From NCBI RefSeq assembly GCF_021043395.1, contig NZ_JAJNKE010000022.1:1-64000 (forward strand): a stretch of DNA of 64,000 nt. Direction: 5' to 3'. Shown piece after piece: positions 36,047-44,617 of the stretch; the stretch's first letter is position 1, and each line of letters starts with the position of its first letter. Under the pieces are notes generated by a model, which had not been told where the DNA came from, did no database searches, and worked only from the letters and a program-made list of their open reading frames with translations. Origin of the DNA: Clostridium guangxiense. GTDB taxonomy: Bacteria; Bacillota; Clostridia; Clostridiales; Clostridiaceae. The position numbers and the translations under genes are program-made.

Positions 36047-37174
36047 ATGAATGATAAATTATACTTGAGTTTAATATCCATGTTCACCATGTCAATACTT
36101 ATTTTGGTGCAAATAATTTCTTTAAACTCCTCCAAAAGAGATATATTTTTGGGAGTGCGAATACCCCAAAATGAAAGAAACAGCGATGAATTAAAAAAAT
36201 TAGGAAAGAGATATATAGTTTCAAATTTGTTTATAGGCATTCCAGTAGCCATTATATTTTCTGTACTTGTATATAATTCTATTCATGTATGGTTATTTGT
36301 AGTATTATTGTTTACTTTTATTTTTATAAATTTTTTAGTTTATTATAGATATAACAGAATTGTTTTAAAACTTAAAAGTGAAAAAGGTTGGCTTAAAACA
36401 AAAAAGCAATTTGTTGTTATAGATACTAACTTTACTAAAGAAAACTACAGTAAAATTATGCCATCAACTTGGTGGTTTTCAATATCCTTTCTTATAATAG
36501 CTGCGTGTATAATTATAAATATTATTCAATATCCTAAGCTTCCATATAAATTTCCTACGCATTGGGGATTTAATGGTGAACCTGATGGATATTCGATAAA
36601 ATCTTATAGCAGTATATTTTCAATGCCAGTGGTACAGTTATTTATGCTTGTTGTTATGTTTTTTTCATATAAAACAATAGGATGGAGTAAGAGGGAGATA
36701 AATCCTAAAAATCCAGAAGAGTCAAAAATAAGAAGTATTAAATTTAAAAGAATATGGGGAATATATCTCATAATAATTAATTATGTAATGCAAATTCTTC
36801 TTGTAATTGGAGATTTGCAAACTATGCAGATTATTAACCCTAATATGAAATTTACCTTGTTTTTTATACTTATTGTTTTCTTTGGTGTTACCGCTGGGTC
36901 TGTAGTGCTTTCAATTAAAGTTGGACAGGGAGGGAGCAAATTAAAAATTAATAAAGAGAGTAAAATTTATGATGTTGATATTAGAGATGATGATAAATTT
37001 TGGAAGCTTGGAAATACCATATACTATAACAAAGATGACCCGTCCGTATTTGTTGAAAAAAGATTTGGCATAGGATGGACGGTAAATGCAGCAACTACTT
37101 TAGGTACTATATTTTATATATTTATAATCGTAATTTTAATCTGTTCCCTTATTCCGTTATTTTTTATTAGGTAA
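36047..37174 (+). CDS. DUF1648-type multi-spanning membrane protein
   Basis: A 375-residue membrane protein with about seven or eight hydrophobic segments. The central part has PYKFPTHWGFNGEPDGYSIK (about 175-194), the signature of DUF1648 domains found in SdpI-like immunity and related proteins. ATG 36047 is chosen over GTG 36038 because AGGAG lies at 36034-36038. Pairing with a YtrA-type regulator is a common arrangement in Firmicutes. Function is unproven; a role in envelope stress or antimicrobial-peptide immunity is inference from the family. Confidence 0.78.
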   Translation: MNDKLYLSLISMFTMSILILVQIISLNSSKRDIFLGVRIPQNERNSDELKKLGKRYIVSNLFIGIPVAIIFSVLVYNSIHVWLFVVLLFTFIFINFLVYYRYNRIVLKLKSEKGWLKTKKQFVVIDTNFTKENYSKIMPSTWWFSISFLIIAACIIINIIQYPKLPYKFPTHWGFNGEPDGYSIKSYSSIFSMPVVQLFMLVVMFFSYKTIGWSKREINPKNPEESKIRSIKFKRIWGIYLIIINYVMQILLVIGDLQTMQIINPNMKFTLFFILIVFFGVTAGSVVLSIKVGQGGSKLKINKESKIYDVDIRDDDKFWKLGNTIYYNKDDPSVFVEKRFGIGWTVNAATTLGTIFYIFIIVILICSLIPLFFIR

Positions 37175-37205
37175 TAAGAATATGCTAAAAAATATCGATA
37201 AAAAT

Positions 37206-37244
37206 AATATGGTAGAAAATATTAAAATTTTCTACCATATTTGT
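37206..37244. terminator. Terminator after the DUF1648 gene
   Basis: AATATGGTAGAAAAT pairs with ATTTTCTACCATATT across a six-base loop, followed by a short T-rich stretch. Confidence 0.8.
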
Positions 37245-37828
37245 TTAGAACTTAAAATCATCTTATTATGACTTATATATATAGTTACACACTTAAATAA
37301 ACCTTTTCATTTTTTATCTAAGCATCTCATTACACATATAAATCTTCATTCGACTTAGTAACATACCTTAAAAACTATATTAATATTTCAATTAATATAA
37401 TCTTTAACTTAAAATTGCATATAAGCTATTTATAAGCCTGCGGAACATTAATAAATCTTCGCTTGACCATTACATATCTTTTAAAACCTTATAAAGTTTA
37501 ATTCAATATAAAGCTCTATGAAAACATATAATAATCGTCCATTGACATAAATAAAACCTCGCATCAAATTACAATTTTAAGAAAAATTATTAACAGATAC
37601 TAATGTGATCTTATTTATATCGCAAGTCGAATAAATTCGAACCTACAAATTGAGATCCTAATTACTCTTCGCTCAACGATTTTAAATCCTTAACAGTAAT
37701 TAGAATGCCCTTATTATTTTTTTATATTCATAAATTTAAAATAATAATAATAATATTATTATAGGGTATATGAAAACTACATTAACTGTGCATTGTGAAT
37801 TGATTTTAAGTAGGAGATGAAAAAAATT
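37245..37828. other. Long A+T-rich gap with faint ~113-bp repeats
   Basis: No ORF or RNA gene is supported in this stretch. Two decayed copies of a unit are visible: ATAAATCTTCATTCGACTTA from 37338 and ATAAATCTTCGCTTGACCAT from 37451, each followed by similar CATA-CTT-AAAAC-TATA text. Weaker echoes occur near 37525 and 37670. An ATT/ATA-rich run (37735-37765) lies before the next gene. Confidence 0.45.
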
Positions 37829-39382
37829 ATGGCCATTAGATTGGAAATTGATAAACTTGAAAATGCGCTTAAAAGAGATCCCTTTGAGGACTATAAGGAA
37901 TATGAGAAAAGAATATTAAATATAAAGTCAATGCCAATTGGAAAAGGAAGTTTAAGCGAAAGTGATTTTGATTCCGAAACTGGGTTTTGTTACATAAAGA
38001 TACAATGGTATGGAGTTAATTATATTGAGAAAATCAGCAGTAAATACTTTTTTTGTGTTTTAAGTAAAGAAAATTTAAATGGATATATAGATTTTAGTAG
38101 CAAATATGATGTATATGCTTCTTTTACCGCTGTTGGAGATAAGGTATATATAAATGAAGATAATGTAATGATAAGTATTAATGGATATGATTATAAAGTA
38201 TATTGTATGAATTTAGTCAAAAGTTTATTTGAAGATGAAGAACAATTTGGACAAAGGATAAGAAATATGGGTGAAATACCCATTGGAAAGATAAGGATAA
38301 ATAAGTATAAGTATGATATAAAATCAAAATCAATTATTTTAGAAGTTATGTGGAATATTATAGATGAAGTAATTGTACCTGCAGTATATGGAATTTTCGC
38401 TGTAATAGATAGCTCAGAAATAAAAAAATTATATGAAAATAATATGGAATATACCCTTTATGGAAAGTTAATGAGTTTAAATAAAAAGATAAAAATTGAT
38501 ATGGGAAGTATGAACATTAAAGTCGATAACAGTGAAATAAGAATATATGCTATTACTATTAACAAAAATGATTTTTATGATGAAAATAATTTTAGAGAAA
38601 ATTTATTAAAATTAAACTGCACTAGTGCTGGAAGAGCAAAATTAAATCCAGCTAGTTATGATTATGAAAACAGCATGCTAAGTTTTGGCGTTACTTGGAA
38701 AAAGTGGACAACAAACTTTGTGTCAAATTTATGCTCGTTTTTTATAAAAATTTCTAGAGATGAAGTAAAAAAACTGTTTATGGGTGGAAATGAGTATGAT
38801 ATTTATATAAATTTTAAAATTGAAGAAAGCAGCATTACAATTGGAAAAATAATCATGATAAATTTTTATAAAGATATAGAAGTTAAATTTAGAATTAAGG
38901 ATGAAGAAGTAAGTATGCAGGAAATGATAGAAGCTGCTATAAGTGATGAAAAGTGCGAAAAGTTAAATCTTATGAGATATATAAATGAGAAGGGTAAATA
39001 TGGATACATGGACAGTACAGAAAGAAAAGTAATAATAGAGCCTAAATTTGATTATATAGGGATTTTTACAGATGAGGTTGCTAGGGTGAATATAAACAAT
39101 GCTTGGGGTTTTATTGATAAAAGTGGAAAAGTAATAATAGAGCCTAAATTTCAACATGTAAGGGATTTTCATGAAGGTTTTGCAGCTTTTATGGTAAAAA
39201 GATTTGGAGTGAAAAAATGGGGATATATAAACAGAGAAGGTAAGGTTACAGTAAAACCAATATATGATGAAGCAGGGGACTTTAGAAGTGGTATTGCAAA
39301 TGTAAGATTAAAAAAACCATTTGGAGAAAGCAAGGAATTAATCATTGATTGTAATGGAAAAATAGTATCAATTAATGGCTAA
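37829..39382 (+). CDS. WG-repeat protein with a triplicated unknown N-terminal domain
   Basis: A 517-residue protein, probably cytosolic since no signal peptide or membrane segment is seen. Residues about 10-375 hold three copies of a 115-120-residue unit, each opening with a short acidic lead-in (DPFEDYKEYEKRI, DEEQFGQRI, DENNFRENL), then P/A-GK/R plus a strand with an aromatic, and ending in a Y/F-I-N/K strand. Residues about 390-510 carry WG-type repeats (KYGYMDSTERKVIIEPKFDY, AWGFIDKSGKVIIEPKFQH, KWGYINREGKVTVKPIYDE). ATG 37829 is preferred, as AGGAG at 37812-37816 abuts the earlier ATG 37817. Function unknown; WG repeats usually bind partners. Confidence 0.8.
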   Translation: MAIRLEIDKLENALKRDPFEDYKEYEKRILNIKSMPIGKGSLSESDFDSETGFCYIKIQWYGVNYIEKISSKYFFCVLSKENLNGYIDFSSKYDVYASFTAVGDKVYINEDNVMISINGYDYKVYCMNLVKSLFEDEEQFGQRIRNMGEIPIGKIRINKYKYDIKSKSIILEVMWNIIDEVIVPAVYGIFAVIDSSEIKKLYENNMEYTLYGKLMSLNKKIKIDMGSMNIKVDNSEIRIYAITINKNDFYDENNFRENLLKLNCTSAGRAKLNPASYDYENSMLSFGVTWKKWTTNFVSNLCSFFIKISRDEVKKLFMGGNEYDIYINFKIEESSITIGKIIMINFYKDIEVKFRIKDEEVSMQEMIEAAISDEKCEKLNLMRYINEKGKYGYMDSTERKVIIEPKFDYIGIFTDEVARVNINNAWGFIDKSGKVIIEPKFQHVRDFHEGFAAFMVKRFGVKKWGYINREGKVTVKPIYDEAGDFRSGIANVRLKKPFGESKELIIDCNGKIVSING

Positions 39383-39405
39383 CTAAAAAACTATTTAGAA
39401 AAATT

Positions 39406-39438
39406 GCGAAGTAATACTAAAAAGTAGTATTACTTCGC
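39406..39438. terminator. Bidirectional stem-loop between convergent genes
   Basis: GCGAAGTAATACT pairs with AGTATTACTTCGC, a 13-bp stem with a short A-rich loop. It lies between the WG-repeat gene and the minus-strand activase gene. A similar GCGAAGTAA...TTCGC stem follows the decarboxylase gene at 2440. Confidence 0.75.
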
Positions 39439-39485
39439 TTTCACAGTAGCACAAATAAAAAATTTCTTCGTAATTTTTTATTGTT

Positions 39486-41162
39486 CTAAATACTTTCAAT
39501 AGCAATCAATGCTGCGCCTATTGCGCCCACTATTTGAGGTTCTTCTGGTATAAATATTTTGCTTTTCAGTTTTTCTTCAAGGCATTTTACAACTCCTATA
39601 TTTTTTGCAACTCCTCCAGTCATCATATAGCCTTCTTCTTTTCCAACTCTGTTTACAAGAGCAGAGGTCTTGGTTGCTACTGCTTTGTTAAGACCGTGAA
39701 TTATGTCTGGAATTTCCTTATTTTGAGCGATTAAGGATACTACTTCAGATTCTGCAAATACACTGCATATACTTGTTATATCTATATCTTCTTTCCAAAC
39801 TAGAGATTTTTCGCCCATTTCATTTAGAGGAACTTCAAGACTGTGGCTCATCATTTCAAGAAATCTTCCAGTTCCGGCAGCACATTTGTCATTCATAGCG
39901 AAATCAACTACATTTCCTTTATCATCAAGTTTTATTGCTTTGCTGTCTTGACCACCTATATCAACTATGGTTCTTACAGAATCGTTCAAAAAGTAAGCAG
40001 CTTTTCCATGACAGGTGATTTCGGTTACTTCTTCATCAGCGAAAGGAATGCTTACACGTCCATAACCTGTTGATATTATTTTTGAGAGTTTGTCTTTGGT
40101 TAGATTTAATTTATCAAGAGCTTCTTTCATTGCACTTTCTGCACCATTTTGACTTTTGGCACCAGTTCTTACTATAGAGGAGGAGAGTATTTCTCTATTT
40201 TTATTCATTATTACTACATTAGTAGAAGTTGAGCCGCTGTCTATTCCAGCTACTAAAATGTCTGCATTTGTATTGGCAAAATTAACTTTTTTACAATTGT
40301 CATTTTGATTATTTTTTGTCTTAAGAGTTTCTACAAAAGCTTCTATTCTTGTTTTCATTTGACCATTACCCTTCTCTGTATAATCAGTTTCGATTTTTAG
40401 CATTGGCACTGAAATTAAGTTCTTTAACTTTGCATATTCAAAGGAATAAGCATCACAAAACTTTGTAGTATGATATATTATGCCGTCTATATTACTTAAA
40501 TTTTCATTTAAAACTTTAATTCTATCGCCGTTTTCAACCATTCTCATGCATGGAAATGAATTTAATAAAAATGATGAATAATTTAAAAGATAATCTTCTT
40601 TTGCATTAAGCTTAGTTGATTTTGAAAAATTGCCAGTGCATGTGAAATTAAAATTTACGGCAGCACCCGCGTCTTCAATTTGATTTAATGTTGTATCTTT
40701 TACCCTAGAGCCCATAAGAGCAATATTTAAACTTGCCTCATCTTGTTTTTTAGGTTCAGCACCTGAATTAACAAGGTTGATAAATTTGTCATCGTCAAAA
40801 TCATTTCCTGTGAAGTCTTCCATTGCCTTTATAAATTTTGTGATTTCTTTTTTCATCATTAAATCGGAGGCTTTATTCCTTTTTCTTGGAACGTCTATAA
40901 GGTAAACAAAATTAAATTTATCATTGCTTTTTAAAACATCATACAGTCTTTTTATACTATCACAGCAATTTACAAGAACTATATTGTATAGGTTTGAATT
41001 TATGCATTCTTCAAGTACAGCTTTTGCATAGGTGCATATATTAGGATGCATTAAGGTTTCAGCTTTGTCAAAACCTCGAACGTGTGGGTCTATTTTTATA
41101 GCTTTTTCTCCAAAGGCTTCTATAATGTGAAAAGGTGTATACTTACAAACATAACCTATCAT
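39486..41162 (-). CDS. 2-hydroxyacyl-CoA dehydratase-like / activase fusion protein
   Basis: A 558-residue two-part protein. Residues about 1-280 resemble the D-component of 2-hydroxyacyl-CoA dehydratases and end in the family motif KIETDYTEKGNGQMKTRIEA. Residues about 300-558 are an ASKHA activase (HgdC/BcrAD type) with VAGIDSGSTSTNVVIM (about 302-317), a cluster cysteine in DKCAAGTGRF (about 428) and a second in SICSVFAESE (about 466). Activases use ATP and a bridging [4Fe-4S] cluster to drive one electron into the dehydratase. It overlaps the upstream dehydratase gene by four bases (ATGA), so the two act together. The substrate is unknown. Confidence 0.87.
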   Translation of the reverse strand: MIGYVCKYTPFHIIEAFGEKAIKIDPHVRGFDKAETLMHPNICTYAKAVLEECINSNLYNIVLVNCCDSIKRLYDVLKSNDKFNFVYLIDVPRKRNKASDLMMKKEITKFIKAMEDFTGNDFDDDKFINLVNSGAEPKKQDEASLNIALMGSRVKDTTLNQIEDAGAAVNFNFTCTGNFSKSTKLNAKEDYLLNYSSFLLNSFPCMRMVENGDRIKVLNENLSNIDGIIYHTTKFCDAYSFEYAKLKNLISVPMLKIETDYTEKGNGQMKTRIEAFVETLKTKNNQNDNCKKVNFANTNADILVAGIDSGSTSTNVVIMNKNREILSSSIVRTGAKSQNGAESAMKEALDKLNLTKDKLSKIISTGYGRVSIPFADEEVTEITCHGKAAYFLNDSVRTIVDIGGQDSKAIKLDDKGNVVDFAMNDKCAAGTGRFLEMMSHSLEVPLNEMGEKSLVWKEDIDITSICSVFAESEVVSLIAQNKEIPDIIHGLNKAVATKTSALVNRVGKEEGYMMTGGVAKNIGVVKCLEEKLKSKIFIPEEPQIVGAIGAALIAIESI

Positions 41163-42433
41163 TTCGCTACCCCCGATTTACTTTCAAGTATTTCCATAAA
41201 TGCTTCTAGTCTTGTTTTTATTTGACCTTCATGAGCATTTCGTTTGTCAACGCCATCTCCATCTATTGAAAGATAAGGTATATCTTTTTTCTTTAAAGCT
41301 TTTTTTAAAAGCATAGTTCCACCGCTGCATTCTTTACAGCCAAAGGAGCATAAATTTATAACTCCATTTGCTTTAAAATCCTCGGCCATTTTTGTTAGAT
41401 TTTCTATTTTTCTTTGAAAGGGACCATTAAGTCTGTTTGAAAGAAGTTTTTTTGCAACTGCCTCATAAGGATGGTTAAAATCCATGCTGTCAATATTATC
41501 AAAATTATAATCGCAGGCTAAAATTTGATAATTAGGGTTAAGGTTAAAATATTTTTTTAAAGTAGGGCTGTAAAATGGCATCACATGACTCCATAAAATT
41601 CGTTTTCCAGTATAAGCAGGAGAACTTTCTATATCATTAGCCTGCATTTTATAAAAATCAAGAACTTCTTTTGTACCAAGACCTGAATGGGAGGCAAATA
41701 ATCTGTACATTTCCAAAGTTAAAGTGTTTGGAAAGTATTTTTCTTTAAGACCATCATAAAATTTACGCATATATTTTTTTGTTTCATTTTCAATACTTAT
41801 TACTTCTTTAAACTTTTCTTCATCAAATTTTGAAGAGGTTATGTCTTCTATAAATTTAACTATTTCATGAAGCTGCTCTACTACGTATATTTCTGTATCT
41901 TTATTATTGTCATAGGGTATGTCAAGATAATAATAAGGAATTTTATATTTATTAGAAATAAATCTAACTGTATTTAGATTTCCGTCACATATCATAGAAG
42001 AGGTTAAAGCAAATTTTGCTTTTGGTATTACGTTGGCTTCTACGGCTCCTACAAAGGCTTTATGATAACTGCAAAGTGTATCTGATATTCCCGATTTTTC
42101 TGCGTAATCTATAAAGGCATCTTCACATTCAATACCAGAAAGAAAAGAAGAAAAGCCTTCCATTAAAAATGGATTTATATTAAAAACATGAAGTATTTCA
42201 GTTGGTGCAAATATAGTTACAAAAGCTGAAGTTGATGGATTTTTAATAGGATTAACTATAAAGTTTAAGCAAAGCTTATTTAAATAATTAAGTGAAGGGG
42301 GGAGAGCTTTGTCTTTTAGATGGGATACTAAAAATTTTTCTAGTGAAAACCCTGCCTTTAAAAGGCTTAAGGCTTTAGATGGGTTATCAATATTTTGTTT
42401 TATATACTTTCCGTACGATTTAACTAAATTCAT
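41159..42433 (-). CDS. 2-hydroxyacyl-CoA dehydratase-family subunit
   Basis: A 424-residue protein of the HgdB/FldB/BadD-type [4Fe-4S] reductase family. Conserved pieces include SGLGTKEVLDFYKMQANDIE (about 251), SFGCKECSGGTMLL (about 370-383, with candidate cluster cysteines) and the C-terminal SIDGDGVDKRNAHEGQIKTR (about 394-413). It may be a true dehydratase subunit or belong to the double-cubane-cluster reductases, which share this fold; sequence alone does not decide. It is first in a two-gene operon with the fusion protein. The start at 42433 has AAAGGA upstream. Confidence 0.85.
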   Translation of the reverse strand: MNLVKSYGKYIKQNIDNPSKALSLLKAGFSLEKFLVSHLKDKALPPSLNYLNKLCLNFIVNPIKNPSTSAFVTIFAPTEILHVFNINPFLMEGFSSFLSGIECEDAFIDYAEKSGISDTLCSYHKAFVGAVEANVIPKAKFALTSSMICDGNLNTVRFISNKYKIPYYYLDIPYDNNKDTEIYVVEQLHEIVKFIEDITSSKFDEEKFKEVISIENETKKYMRKFYDGLKEKYFPNTLTLEMYRLFASHSGLGTKEVLDFYKMQANDIESSPAYTGKRILWSHVMPFYSPTLKKYFNLNPNYQILACDYNFDNIDSMDFNHPYEAVAKKLLSNRLNGPFQRKIENLTKMAEDFKANGVINLCSFGCKECSGGTMLLKKALKKKDIPYLSIDGDGVDKRNAHEGQIKTRLEAFMEILESKSGVAK

Positions 42434-42447
42434 TTTTATATCCTTTC

Positions 42448-42551
42448 TATAGATAAACCTTGTAACCTAACGAAATTTATGTTCATCTAAATGTCTCCAA
42501 GACGACATTTTGGTACAAATGAATTTCGAGTTTTCAAATGGTTTATCTCTA
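42448..42551. repeat. Imperfect nested inverted repeat in the dehydratase leader
   Basis: TAGATAAACC (42450-42459) faces GGTTTATCTCTA (42540-42551), and inside them CGAAATT faces AATTTCG and AATGTC faces GACATT around a TCCAAGAC loop. On the minus strand this is the 5' leader of the dehydratase operon. The outer TATAGATAAAC resembles the TATAGATAGAC ends of the modular element family, so it could be a distant short member or a regulatory RNA fold. The remaining 42552-42760 is A+T-rich promoter DNA for ftsH. Confidence 0.55.
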
Positions 42552-42760
42552 TTCCTTTATAAGAATAATTTTACAATTATAAATTATTAATGTCAAAATT
42601 TAAATTATTGCCTTGGCAATAGTAGTAAAATACTCATAAATACATTATAATAGAAACCTAGGATTTAGCACGTGAATATTTAAATTAATATTTAAAGTTT
42701 ATTAATAAAATTAACAGTATTTTATGGTATTATAAATAATACAATGGGAGGGAAAAAAAC

Positions 42761-44617
42761 GTGTTTGATAATAAAGATTTTAAAGATAAAAAACTAAAGT
42801 ATGCAATATTCTATTCCTTAGGTGTTATGATATTTGTTTTAATTATCAACTATGCATCTGCTGCAATAAGAACTCAGGAAATAACTTATAATAAATTTCT
42901 TGATTTACTTCAAAATAAAAAAGTTAGTCAAGTAGAAGTGTCAGATGATAAAATTGTTGTTATTCCTAAAGATGGGGTGGGTTTCAATAAGAAAATTTTA
43001 TATACTGGAAGGATATATGACCCTGATTTAAAGGATGAGCTTAGAAAATCAGGAGCAGAAATAAAGGCTACACTTAAAAATGATGACCCTATTAAAAGCT
43101 TTTTATTTACATGGGTACTTCCTATGGGATTTTTGCTTATAGTAGGTAAAATTATTTTTGACATGCTTGATAAAAAGCTTGGAAATGGCGTTATGTCATT
43201 TGGAAAGAACAATGCAAAGCTTTACGCAGAGAACGAAACAGGAAAAACCTTTGCAGATGTAGCAGGACAAGAAGAGGCTAAGGAATCTCTTGTAGAGATT
43301 GTAGATTTCCTTCATAATCCTGATAAATACACAGAAATAGGCGCAAGGCTTCCTAAAGGAGCACTCTTAGTAGGACCTCCGGGAACAGGAAAAACTCTTC
43401 TTGCAAAAGCCGTTGCAGGAGAAGCGCATGTTCCTTTCTTTTCTATGTCAGGCTCTGATTTTGTTGAAATGTTTGTAGGTATGGGAGCTGCAAGAGTAAG
43501 GGATTTATTTGAGCAGGCCCAGGAAAAGGCTCCTTGTATAATATTTATAGATGAAATTGATGCTATAGGAAAAAGCAGAGAAAGTGGAATTGGTGGCTCT
43601 AATGATGAAAGAGAACAAACTCTAAATCAGCTTCTTGCTGAGATGGATGGTTTTGATTCTTCCAAGGGGGTTGTAATTCTAGCAGCAACTAATAGACCAG
43701 AAGTACTTGATAAAGCTCTCTTGAGACCTGGAAGATTTGATAGACGCGTAATTGTCGATAGACCAGATTTAAAAGGTAGAGAAGCTATACTTAAAGTACA
43801 CTCAAAGGATGTTAAAATGTCAGAGGAGATATCACTTGAATCTGTAGCTAAATCGACTCCAGGAGCTGTAGGAGCAGATCTTGCAAATATAGTAAATGAA
43901 GCAGCACTTTTAGCAGTTAAACAGGGAAGAAAAGAAGTAGAACAAAATGATTTGGAAGAGGCAGTTGAGGTTATAATAGCTGGTAAGGAGAAAAAAGATA
44001 GAATTCTATCACAGCAGGAAAAGAAAACTGTGTCTTATCATGAAGTAGGGCATGCTCTTGTGGCAGCACTTTTAAAGCATACAGATCCTGTTCATAAGAT
44101 TACAATTGTCCCGAGGACTATGGGAGCACTTGGATACACTATGCAGCTTCCAGAAGAAGAAAAGTATCTTGTTACTAAAGAAGAAATGTTTGATCAAATA
44201 ACGGTTATGCTTGGTGGGAGATCAGCGGAGGAAGTTGAATTTGGTACAATATCCACAGGGGCATCTAATGATATAGAAAGAGCAACAAAGACGGCAAGAA
44301 ATATGGTTACTATATATGGAATGACAGATGAATTTGATATGATGGCACTTGAAAATACAAGCAGTAGATATCTCGATGGAAGGCCAGCCCAAAATTGTAG
44401 TGATACCACAGCGGCAAAAGCAGATGAAGAAGTACTTAGAATTATTAAAGATGCACATAATAAGTCTAAAAGTATACTTAAAGAAAATAGAGACTTATTA
44501 AATAAACTTGCGGAAATACTACTTGAAAAAGAAACCCTTATGGGAGATGAATTTATGCAGGTTGTAAAGGAGAGTTCGTCATGGAAAGAGAAGGAACAAG
44601 AGACATTGATACAATAG
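42761..44617 (+). CDS. ftsH: ATP-dependent zinc metalloprotease FtsH
   Basis: A membrane AAA+ protease that degrades misassembled membrane proteins and regulators. The 618-residue protein has TM1 (about 13-33), a periplasm-facing domain (about 34-108), TM2 (about 110-128), an AAA domain with Walker A GPPGTGKT (about 205-212), Walker [12 protein letters not shown] and the second region of homology [18 protein letters not shown]. The protease domain has the zinc site HEVGH (about 427-431). The start is GTG 42761 with GGGAGGG upstream. The last 37 bases overlap the helD-like gene. Confidence 0.95.
   Translation: MFDNKDFKDKKLKYAIFYSLGVMIFVLIINYASAAIRTQEITYNKFLDLLQNKKVSQVEVSDDKIVVIPKDGVGFNKKILYTGRIYDPDLKDELRKSGAEIKATLKNDDPIKSFLFTWVLPMGFLLIVGKIIFDMLDKKLGNGVMSFGKNNAKLYAENETGKTFADVAGQEEAKESLVEIVDFLHNPDKYTEIGARLPKGALLVGPPGTGKTLLAKAVAGEAHVPFFSMSGSDFVEMFVGMGAARVRDLFEQAQEKAPCIIFIDEIDAIGKSRESGIGGSNDEREQTLNQLLAEMDGFDSSKGVVILAATNRPEVLDKALLRPGRFDRRVIVDRPDLKGREAILKVHSKDVKMSEEISLESVAKSTPGAVGADLANIVNEAALLAVKQGRKEVEQNDLEEAVEVIIAGKEKKDRILSQQEKKTVSYHEVGHALVAALLKHTDPVHKITIVPRTMGALGYTMQLPEEEKYLVTKEEMFDQITVMLGGRSAEEVEFGTISTGASNDIERATKTARNMVTIYGMTDEFDMMALENTSSRYLDGRPAQNCSDTTAAKADEEVLRIIKDAHNKSKSILKENRDLLNKLAEILLEKETLMGDEFMQVVKESSSWKEKEQETLIQ

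Noticed and set aside
37620-37660. tRNA-like T-arm text (GGTTCGAATTTATTCGACTT on the minus strand)
   Set aside because: No acceptor stem, D-arm or anticodon arm can be paired around it.
37245-37828. Origin or centromere-like site in the A+T-rich gap
   Set aside because: No DnaA-box cluster, no parS-like palindrome and no replication genes nearby.
42440-42560. T-box or known riboswitch upstream of the dehydratase operon
   Set aside because: The inverted repeat is real, but the T-box sequence TGGNACCGCG and any known aptamer core are absent.
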